Below are positions 57,242 through 64,000 of a DNA stretch of 64,000 nt, piece after piece. Source of the stretch: Aeoliella sp052161615 (GTDB taxonomy: Bacteria > Planctomycetota > Planctomycetia > Pirellulales > Lacipirellulaceae); contig NZ_CP197417.1 in NCBI RefSeq assembly GCF_052161615.1, positions 620,001-684,000 of the forward strand. Reading direction: 5' to 3'. Below the pieces are notes generated by a model. It had not been told where the DNA came from. It worked only from the letters and a program-made list of their open reading frames with translations, and did not search any database. How positions within the stretch are numbered: the first letter of the stretch is position 1; each line of letters opens with the position of its first letter. A program made the position numbers and the translations under genes.

Positions 57242-58651
57242 CTACCCCAATAGCTCTTTCACCACCGTCCCATGCACGTCGGTCAGCCTAAAGTCTCTCC
57301 CCGCGTAGCGGTACGTTAGCCGCTCGTGGTCGAAGCCGAGGCAGTGCAGCATCGTGGCGTGTAGGTCGTGGACGTGCACCGGGTTCTCTTCGGCGCGGAA
57401 GCCGAACTCGTCGGTGCTGCCGTAAACTTGACCGCCGCGGATGCCGCCGCCGGCCATCCATACGGTGAAACCATGATGGTTGTGATCCCGGCCATTCATC
57501 TTGCCGGCGTTCGAACCTTCTTTGGGGAGTTCGACCACCGGCGTGCGGCCGAACTCGCCGCCCCACAGCACGAGCGTATCTTCGAGCAGGCCTCGCTGCT
57601 TGAGATCGGTGAGCAGCGCCCCGATCGCTTGATCCGATTCGTTCGCCAGGTTGCGATGCCCCACCGCGATGTCGTCGTGATGGTCCCACGGTTGGCCATC
57701 GCCGTGCCACACTTGGACGAACCGCACGCCACGCTCCACCAGCCGTCGCGCGACCAGCATCTGCCGAGCTTGCAGTCCTTCGCCATACATGTCGAGAATG
57801 TGCTGTGGCTCGCGGGCGACGTCGAAGGCGTCGGTCGCTTCGATTTGCATCCGATAAGCCAGTTCGAACGAACGCATCTGCTGCTCAAGCTGCGTGTCGC
57901 CCGGCCGCGCCTCGGCGTGGGCGGTGTTCATCGAAGCCAAGAGATCGAGTTGCTCCGACTGGTCGCCGAGCGCGACCCGCTTGTTCTTGATGTTGTCGAT
58001 CAGTTGATCGACTTGTTGCTGCTTGGTGTTGACGTAGGTCGCTTGAAACACGCCCGGCAGGAAGCCGGCTTGCCAGTTCTGCGATTCCTGAATCGGATAA
58101 CCGGGGCAGAGCGACACGAACGCCGGCAGGTTGGCGTTCATGCTTCCCAGGCCATACGTGACCCACGAACCCACGCTGGGGCGAATCAGCCGGCCGTCGC
58201 CACAATTCATGAGCAGCAGCGATGGCTCGTGGTTCGGCACATCGGCGTGCATCGACCGCACCACGGCGATGTCGTCGATGCACCGCGCGACATGCGGGAA
58301 GAGCTCGCTGACCTCGATGCCACTCTGTCCGTACTTCTTGAACTTGAACGGCGAAGGCAATGCGCCGCCGGTCGGACGCTCGGTGCCAGGGTTCGAGTAC
58401 GGCAGGGGCTTTCCCGCGTACTTCTCCAGGATTGGCTTGGGGTCGAACGTGTCGACGTGCGACGGACCACCGTTCATGAACAAGTGAATGACATGCTTCG
58501 CGCGCCCCGCGAAGTGAGGCGTCCGCATCGCAAACGGATCGGTCGCCCCGCGTGCCGCCTCGGCAAGCATCCCACCGGCCATCAAACTCCCCATCCCCAT
58601 GCCCGCTCGGGCAAAGAACTCGCGTCGCGATACGGTCGGCATGGGATTCAT
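57242..58651 (-). CDS. DUF1501 Tat-exported protein
   Basis: This 469-aa protein has a twin-arginine-type signal (SRREFFARAGMGMGSLMAGG) and the DUF1501 body: HVIHLFMNGGPSHVDTFDPK, HADVPNHEPSLLLMNCGDGR, VQVWHGDGQPWDHHDDIAVG and LVLWGGEFGRTPVVELPKEG, a fold related to sulfatases and phosphatases. In planctomycetes DUF1501 genes pair with DUF1549/DUF1553 cytochrome genes, as here, where that gene lies 201 bp upstream on the same strand. The substrate is unknown; a role in polysaccharide handling has been proposed. Confidence 0.93.
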   Translation of the reverse strand: MNPMPTVSRREFFARAGMGMGSLMAGGMLAEAARGATDPFAMRTPHFAGRAKHVIHLFMNGGPSHVDTFDPKPILEKYAGKPLPYSNPGTERPTGGALPSPFKFKKYGQSGIEVSELFPHVARCIDDIAVVRSMHADVPNHEPSLLLMNCGDGRLIRPSVGSWVTYGLGSMNANLPAFVSLCPGYPIQESQNWQAGFLPGVFQATYVNTKQQQVDQLIDNIKNKRVALGDQSEQLDLLASMNTAHAEARPGDTQLEQQMRSFELAYRMQIEATDAFDVAREPQHILDMYGEGLQARQMLVARRLVERGVRFVQVWHGDGQPWDHHDDIAVGHRNLANESDQAIGALLTDLKQRGLLEDTLVLWGGEFGRTPVVELPKEGSNAGKMNGRDHNHHGFTVWMAGGGIRGGQVYGSTDEFGFRAEENPVHVHDLHATMLHCLGFDHERLTYRYAGRDFRLTDVHGTVVKELLG

Positions 58652-58852
58652 GATTTATAGCTCTAGGAATTAGTCGCGGATGAACGCGGATCGAGCGGAT
58701 CGGACGCGGATTAAACGAAGGGAGAGATCAATCTCAACTACATTTGCGAATGAAGTGATTGCTTACAGGAATTTCGGAGGGGGTCGTTTCATATCAACTT
58801 GTTATCCGCGTCCATCTGCCAGAATCTGCGAATATCCGCGACGAATTCTTCC

Positions 58853-61456
58853 TTAGTCGACGTACAAAAACTCATTGCTCATCAGCAGTGCTTGCGCGAA
58901 CTGGGCCCAAAGCTGCATTGGCTCGCCCGTCGGACCGCGGAAGCCCTGCGTTGTGTGCCACACCCGGCGTTCGGTCGCGGTGGTCAGCGTGATCGTTGCT
59001 TGCCAGTTGTAGCTGTCGAAACCATCGTTCTCGCGGCAGCTCACCACGAAGTCGATGTGCTCGCCCGGCTCGACATCGCCAACACGCGCATTGGTGGGAA
59101 GCTGTCCGTGCTCGACCACCCAACTCTCAAGCACTCCGCGGCGCGAGCTGACGAGCATCGCTTCGATGCCATCCCCTTGACTCTCGGGGCGATCAGCCAG
59201 GCCCTCGACGATCAATTGGCCCGCACTCGGCGCTGTCCATCGGCGTATTGAAGCGTGCTCGCGGCTACGGCCCGGATGACCACCCGTTGCCGTCAGCGAT
59301 ACGTAACCCATCGCGTCGTCGGCGGGGAAGCTCGTTGACTGCCAGCGATTCTCGGTGAACATCGGCAGTGGCGAGAATTGCACCGTTCCCTCCACGAGCC
59401 CACCGTACCCAAAGTTCCACTCGTCGCCCGCCAGCTTCTCGGCCTCGCCCCGCGAGACAAACTGCCGCGCGAGCTCGAGTTCCCTGGGTGTCGGTGCTCG
59501 GCCGAGGATCTTGCGATAAAGCTCCGTCACTCGAGTGTCGGTATCCGCCGACGCCAGCGATCCCACCAGCGACCCCGCAATCTCGGCGACCATCGGGCTG
59601 TTCATCAGGAACAGCGCCTGCTGCGGCACCAGTGTTTGCGGCCGCTCGGCGACGTGCTCGTCGGGGCTGGCAAAGTCGAACGTGCGGAAAAGATTCGGCA
59701 GGTTCTGGCGATCGATGTGGGCGTAAAGCGTCCGCCGCGTACCGCCGTCTTCGCCGGCGATATTCTGCGATGCCCCACCGACCTGCGTGTCGAGTTTGCC
59801 CGCCGACGCCAGCAAGCGATCACGTAGCGACTCGAAATCAAGCCGCCGCCGATTCATCCGGCCCCACAGCGCGTTTTCGGGATCGGCGGCGAGTTGCTCG
59901 GCGGTCGTGGTGCTTGATTGCCGATAAGTGCTGCTCGTGACGAGCTCACGGACCAGCCACTTCAGCGACCAACCGTTCTCGGCGAACTCGATGGCGAGCA
60001 AATCGAGCACGTCTTGTTGCAGTGGCGCTTCGCATCGCAGCCCAAAGTCGCTCGGCGTGCCGACCAACTGCTCGCCGAGCAGATGCCCCCACACGCGGTT
60101 CACGTACACTCGCGCCGTCAGCGGATTGTCGGGATGCACGATCGCCTCGGCCAGCTCCAGCCGCCCGCTCCCTTGGGTGACTTTGGGCGCGAAGCTCGTG
60201 AAGAAGGTCGGAAAACCCCGTTCGACGACATCGCCACGATTGTGCTCCGAGCCGCGGATGAACACCTGCACGTTCTCGGGCGCGTCTTTGTCGACCAACC
60301 TCGGCGGGTTCGTCTCGTCCTGCTCCTCGCGCGAACTCTGCAGAATTCCATACGCGGCGTAGTAGTCTTCGTCGCTCACAGGGTCGTACTTATGATCGTG
60401 GCAACGCGCGCACGCCACGGTCAGCCCCATCAACCCACGGAACACCACGTCAATGCGATCGGCGGCGATGTCGTGCGGATTGTTGATGAACCGCCGGCCC
60501 AAGGTCACGAAGCCCTGCGCCGCCAAGTGATGTTTGTCGGCGTCCTCCGTCACCATGCGATCGGCCGCGAGCTGGTACTTAATGAATGCGTCGACCGGCA
60601 TGTCGTCGTTGATCGCCGTGATGACCCAGTCGCGATACTTGTAGGCATTGGGGTAGTTGCGGTCTTCGGTGAAGACGTAGCCTTTGGTGTCCGAGTACCG
60701 GGCTAGGTCCAACCAGTGCCGAGCCCAGCGCTCGCCAAACTGTGGCGAACTGAGCAAGCGGTCCACAAGCTTTTCGTACGCCACGGGGTCGCTGTCGGAT
60801 TTGAACGCTTCGATCTCCTCCATCGTCGGCGCGAGGCCCACGAGGTCGAAGTACAAACGCCGAATGAGTACCTCGCGCGATGCTTCGTCCGTCGGCGTAA
60901 GATCCTTCGATTGCAATCGCGCCGCAATCAGGCGATCGAAGTTCTTCGCGCTCCAGCCCGTGGGATCCTCGGCAACCTCGGGCCGCACTGGCTTTTGAAA
61001 CGCCCAGTGCTCTGCCGCACGGTCGGCGATGGTCGATACCTCGGCAGCCTCGCCATCACGCGGGTCGGGCGCACCGCGAGCGATCCACTCGCGGAACGCG
61101 GTGATCACTTCGTCCGATAGCTTGCCATCGGGTGGCATTTGCAGCGCGGCGTCGTGGTACTCGATCGCCCGCATCAACCGACTGGCAGCGGGATCGCCGG
61201 GCACAATCACCGGTCCAGAACTTCCACCGCGGGCAACCCCTGCGCGATTGTCGAGCGACAACTCTCCTTCGGTGGTCCCCGCCGCGGACGAGTGGCAAGC
61301 GTAGCAAGACTCGACCAGCACGGGCCGAATGCGATTCTCGAAGTGCTCGATGCCCGCTGCGTCGAACTCCTCGGCGTTGAGTTCTTGGGCCAGCGCGAAC
61401 CGCGAACCCGGCATCAACGTGCACAGGGCCAACACAAGCACAAATGGCCGTCGCAT
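58853..61456 (-). CDS. PSCyt1/DUF1549/DUF1553 cytochrome-domain protein
   Basis: This 867-aa planctomycete-specific exported protein has a signal peptide (MRRPFVLVLALCTLMPGS...), a PSCyt1 cytochrome-like domain with CYACH near residue 56 (heme-binding CxxCH), DUF1549 (PSCyt2) from about 150 with WARHWLDLARYSDTKGYVF and a second CARCH motif, and DUF1553 (PSD1) from about 440 (HPDNPLTARVYVNRVWGHLL). The C-terminus has a lectin-like beta region. ATG 61456 is the start of the signal peptide; frames farther upstream are not exported. It pairs with the DUF1501 gene. Confidence 0.93.
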   Translation of the reverse strand: MRRPFVLVLALCTLMPGSRFALAQELNAEEFDAAGIEHFENRIRPVLVESCYACHSSAAGTTEGELSLDNRAGVARGGSSGPVIVPGDPAASRLMRAIEYHDAALQMPPDGKLSDEVITAFREWIARGAPDPRDGEAAEVSTIADRAAEHWAFQKPVRPEVAEDPTGWSAKNFDRLIAARLQSKDLTPTDEASREVLIRRLYFDLVGLAPTMEEIEAFKSDSDPVAYEKLVDRLLSSPQFGERWARHWLDLARYSDTKGYVFTEDRNYPNAYKYRDWVITAINDDMPVDAFIKYQLAADRMVTEDADKHHLAAQGFVTLGRRFINNPHDIAADRIDVVFRGLMGLTVACARCHDHKYDPVSDEDYYAAYGILQSSREEQDETNPPRLVDKDAPENVQVFIRGSEHNRGDVVERGFPTFFTSFAPKVTQGSGRLELAEAIVHPDNPLTARVYVNRVWGHLLGEQLVGTPSDFGLRCEAPLQQDVLDLLAIEFAENGWSLKWLVRELVTSSTYRQSSTTTAEQLAADPENALWGRMNRRRLDFESLRDRLLASAGKLDTQVGGASQNIAGEDGGTRRTLYAHIDRQNLPNLFRTFDFASPDEHVAERPQTLVPQQALFLMNSPMVAEIAGSLVGSLASADTDTRVTELYRKILGRAPTPRELELARQFVSRGEAEKLAGDEWNFGYGGLVEGTVQFSPLPMFTENRWQSTSFPADDAMGYVSLTATGGHPGRSREHASIRRWTAPSAGQLIVEGLADRPESQGDGIEAMLVSSRRGVLESWVVEHGQLPTNARVGDVEPGEHIDFVVSCRENDGFDSYNWQATITLTTATERRVWHTTQGFRGPTGEPMQLWAQFAQALLMSNEFLYVD

Positions 61457-61682
61457 GGTAAGTCCGTGGCAGGTGGGGGTGGGAGTATCTCTGCTGCCGG
61501 TGGGACTCGTAATTCTATCGGTCGCGAGCAGGGGGTGCAAACTCGAAGGCCTGCGGCTATGTGCCAAAGTTCGCAGTTTTTAGGCGTTGAGTCCGCAGTT
61601 CCCACCAAAACGTGACCCGGTCGGCGGGGTCAAGGAAGATCCAAGGCACCTCGCTACTAGGACCCCAATTAAGGCCATTGCC

Positions 61683-62060
61683 ATGAAACCCAATCCCGTC
61701 GGCTGGTTTGAGATCTACGTCCAAGACATGCCCCGCGCCAGGGCGTTCTACGAGCGGGTGCTTGGCACCAAGCTCGAGCCTCTGCCGACCCCCACGCCCG
61801 AAATCGAGATGCTCATCTTCCCGATGGACGCCACTTCCTACGGCGCACCGGGTGCGCTCGCCAAGATGGAGGGGATGACCGCGGGGGGCAACAGCGTGAT
61901 GGTCTACTTCAGCTGCGACGACTGCGCTGTCGAAGGTGGCCGCATCGCCGAAGCAGGCGGGCACCTGATCAAAGAGAAGTTCTCGGTCGGCCAGTACGGC
62001 TTCATCGTCATCGCCTCGGACAGCGAAGGCAACGTCTTCGGCTTGCACTCGCAGGCGTAA
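61683..62060 (+). CDS. VOC (glyoxalase-like) family protein
   Basis: This 125-aa protein has the betaalphabetabetabeta repeat of the VOC superfamily: PVGWFEIYVQDMPRARAFYE, NSVMVYFSCDDCAVEGGRI and a final FIVIASDSEGNVFGLHSQ. This pattern matches single-domain VOC proteins related to glyoxalase/bleomycin-resistance and PhnB-like families. Its substrate cannot be named. The ATG at 61683 gives MKPNPVGWFEI. It is transcribed divergently from the PSCyt1 gene. Confidence 0.9.
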   Translation: MKPNPVGWFEIYVQDMPRARAFYERVLGTKLEPLPTPTPEIEMLIFPMDATSYGAPGALAKMEGMTAGGNSVMVYFSCDDCAVEGGRIAEAGGHLIKEKFSVGQYGFIVIASDSEGNVFGLHSQA

Positions 62061-62140
62061 ACGAACTCAGTGCAACTCAAACATAGCCCCGACCAAGCCT
62101 GGTCGGGGTCGGAGAAGACGCGCCCTACGTAACGTCTCGT

Positions 62141-62168
62141 GTGAGCCGGGTCGTCCCCGCCCCCGGAA
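62141..62168. repeat. Single GAGCCGGGTCGTCCCCG repeat
   Basis: The copy GTGAGCCGGGTCGTCCCCGC followed by CCCCGGAA matches the family found around fmt (21640-21933). It lies in the gap between the VOC and DisA-like genes together with a TCGGACTCGGAGAGTCC-type palindrome. Confidence 0.65.
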
Positions 62169-62282
62169 GCTTCAACTGTAGGAGGGCTCTCTGATCCCGA
62201 GACTCGACTTTGAAGATCGGACTCGGAGAGTCCTCCCACAAAACACATGCTCGACGTTGGAGACCCCTCCCACAAACCCGCC

Positions 62283-63206
62283 TTACGCAGGGCTATCCGT
62301 ATCAAACGCCTTCCACTTCATGGCGCGACGAAAGGGTTCGATGCGTAGCTTCACCTCCCCGTTCTGGAAGACCCGCACCGTGCCATTCGATTCGCTGATC
62401 GCGATCGCAATAGCCGACGTGGCCTTGGTGATCTCCGCGGCGGCCCAATGACGCGCGCCCATTCCTTTGGGCAAGCTCAGTTCGGGGACGTTCGGTGCAC
62501 TGATCAACTGCGCGGACGCGATGACCGTCGCGTCGGCCGACACGATGAACGCCCCGTCCATCTGGGCGATCTCTTTCACCCCTTCGCGAACCTTCACGTC
62601 CATCAGCTGACGCTCGGCCTTGCTGTAACCCTTCACCGGATCAAAGCCCATCGGGTGGCAGTAGCTCATCGTCTTGCGATGGTCGCCCACAACAAACAAC
62701 GAACCCACCGGCTTACCTTCGCGACCCTCGCGGCCAATCTCCACGGCAAGGTCGACCACCAGCTTGATGGTCTCCACCGGTATCTTGGTCTTGAGTTGAC
62801 GCAGGTCGCGGACGGTCAGGCGACCCAGGTGCTCGTCGAGCTTGATCAGGCTCAGCGAGTCAATCACCCCCGCCTCGAAGCCGCTATAAACCGCGACGAT
62901 CGTTGCCCCCTCGGCGAAGTACTCCATCGCCACCCCTTCGAGCAGCGCCTGGGTCAGTCGCTCGTAAACGGGCGTCTCGTCCGACATGTTCAGCAGAATG
63001 GTCGGGTAGTTCGACTCCGAAGCCCCCTCGAGCGACGAAGGCATGCCACCGGCGACCACCAGCTTGGCACCTGGCATTGCCTTCTCAAGCTGCTTGAAAT
63101 CGGTCGGGCGTTCGAGCAACAACAGCACGGCGTCGGCCTTACGCGCCGTTTGAAGGCCAAGGGACAGCTCGCAAAACGCCTGAAACTGATCGCTGAATTT
63201 CGCCAT
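62283..63206 (-). CDS. DisA-type diadenylate cyclase domain protein
   Basis: This 307-aa protein has a C-terminal DAC domain: DGA at residues 217-219 (MDGAFIVSADATVIASAQLI) and GMGARHWAA at 248-256, followed by SAIAIAISESNGTVRVF. DisA enzymes carry RHR in the second motif; here it is RHW, which may alter nucleotide contacts. The N-terminal 200 residues have no DNA-binding HhH motifs but contain VVAGGMPSSLEGA and AVYSGFEAGVIDSLSLI, resembling a pyruvate-kinase-like or other regulatory domain. It probably makes c-di-AMP. Confidence 0.85.
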   Translation of the reverse strand: MAKFSDQFQAFCELSLGLQTARKADAVLLLLERPTDFKQLEKAMPGAKLVVAGGMPSSLEGASESNYPTILLNMSDETPVYERLTQALLEGVAMEYFAEGATIVAVYSGFEAGVIDSLSLIKLDEHLGRLTVRDLRQLKTKIPVETIKLVVDLAVEIGREGREGKPVGSLFVVGDHRKTMSYCHPMGFDPVKGYSKAERQLMDVKVREGVKEIAQMDGAFIVSADATVIASAQLISAPNVPELSLPKGMGARHWAAAEITKATSAIAIAISESNGTVRVFQNGEVKLRIEPFRRAMKWKAFDTDSPA

Positions 63207-63429
63207 TCACCTACACCGAGTCGCGAGCCTGACCGTACGAACAGATCCACCAGCACCCGCGAAGAACCCGCGGCGCTGGACCCTCGCTAAGTGTAGCTTA
63301 TGGACGGATAGGCGACAATTCAGGCACGATTCGCACGTCAGGCCCGCTCTCTGTTTCCTGACAGGAAACCACACAAGCGGTGCGAGGGCTCTCCGAGCCC
63401 GATGAACCGACGACCAGCGCCGCCACACG

Positions 63430-64000
63430 CTACCGTCGCTGCTGCTGCCCATTCGGCCGCCGCGCGGAGTTCGTGTTCTGCTGCCCCGCGTTGCCCGCCG
63501 TTTGCTCCGGCTGATCGTGCGGTTGGAACACCCGCTCGTCGTACAGCGCCAGCGCGTGCAGGGCGTGGCACAGCGGCCCAATCTCCCACTCTTCGGTCGA
63601 CTCGCTATACAGCAGGTTCGTCAGGTAGTTCGTCGCGCTCACGATGCGGTTCGATGTGAGCTGCTCGTCGCGAACCTGGTACATCATCCACTCCAGCTGA
63701 TGCCCTGTGGTCCGGCACCGGCGACCGATGTCCTTCTCCTTGCCAGGACCTTGGAACCACGACGTGCTGAAGCTGCCGTCCGAGTTCTGCATCCGATAAC
63801 AGTACTGCTCGTACTGCGCTGTGAACTGCTTGGCCCGCAGCCACACGCCATCGATCGGTTCGCCGCGCGCTTCGCGCTTGCGGACCGCCAAGCTCAGGCC
63901 TGCCAATCGGTGAGTACCGCCGCACGCCGCGCCGCGGATGGGTTGCTTCAGTTCCTCTTCAATCAGCCGCTCGATGCTCCACTGCTCGCCGCGATCGTTC
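63430..64000 (-). CDS. Partial protein, C-terminal 189 residues, cyclase-repeat-like
   Basis: The frame is open to the window edge, so the N-terminus is missing. The visible part includes RGAACGGTHRLAGLSLAV, YRMQNSDGSFSTSWFQGPG, CRTTGHQLEWMMYQV and LCHALHALALYDER, which look like alpha-alpha toroid repeats of the prenyltransferase/terpene-cyclase type (Gly/Trp/His-rich loops with QNxDGSF). The C-terminus is low complexity (RRPNGQQQRR). It resembles a planctomycete protein family of that kind, but the exact family is uncertain without the rest. Confidence 0.7.
   Translation of the reverse strand, partial: NDRGEQWSIERLIEEELKQPIRGAACGGTHRLAGLSLAVRKREARGEPIDGVWLRAKQFTAQYEQYCYRMQNSDGSFSTSWFQGPGKEKDIGRRCRTTGHQLEWMMYQVRDEQLTSNRIVSATNYLTNLLYSESTEEWEIGPLCHALHALALYDERVFQPHDQPEQTAGNAGQQNTNSARRPNGQQQRR

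Overview
The window looks like a chromosomal segment of a planctomycete, probably order Pirellulales (inferred; no database search was possible). Supporting marks are a DUF1501 gene beside a PSCyt1/DUF1549/DUF1553 cytochrome gene, a PEP-CTERM protein, a HYExAFE-type protein, ExbB/ExbD genes with TPR partners, GC-rich codon use, and spacers packed with dispersed palindromic repeats. No tRNA, rRNA, IS transposase or CRISPR array was recognised.

Left part (1-15,500): a phage-derived head and packaging module read leftward. In transcription order it has a NlpC/P60-like hydrolase, a trypsin-like membrane-anchored protease, three proteins of unknown role, a ParB-like protein, an ABC ATPase-acetyltransferase fusion, small and large terminase, portal, a 61-aa protein, a prohead-protease-like protein, a decoration-like protein, the major capsid protein, and a partial gene cut by the window edge. 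All reading frames are intact. Unlike ordinary phage genes, most are separated by 150-500 bp of repeats. These repeats occur in a nearly fixed order and abut start and stop codons. An octamer tandem repeat (ACTCACTT-type, in the sense strand) precedes nine of these genes and also the host gene miaB. A free-standing candidate small RNA with promoter and terminator lies just before the module.

Middle part (15,860-45,400): housekeeping and host genes. It holds a vWA/TPR/ExbB-like group read leftward, def and fmt, miaB, a DUF4160/DUF2442 pair, a solo ParD-like antitoxin, glnE, a HYExAFE protein, a DegT/DnrJ aminotransferase, ExbD-ExbD-TPR (probably the other half of the split Exb operon), a BRCT-MerR-TPR protein, a methyltransferase, a YkgJ-type cysteine-cluster protein, hisS, a flavin monooxygenase, a PEP-CTERM protein, an XRE regulator and a PII gene. 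The region is rich in REP-like palindromes, several headed by GTAG. Some supply stop codons, and in fmt and the TPR gene they lie inside coding sequence.

Right part (45,600-64,000): thyA-folA, a Uma2 protein, a prenyltransferase-repeat protein, an RND/HlyD-type adaptor with a long acidic tract, a cobalamin adenosyltransferase, the nitrogen-control set amt-glnB-glnD (which with glnE and the second PII gives a full uridylylation/adenylylation circuit), the DUF1501 and PSCyt1 genes, a VOC protein, a DisA-like diadenylate cyclase and a partial gene at the edge.
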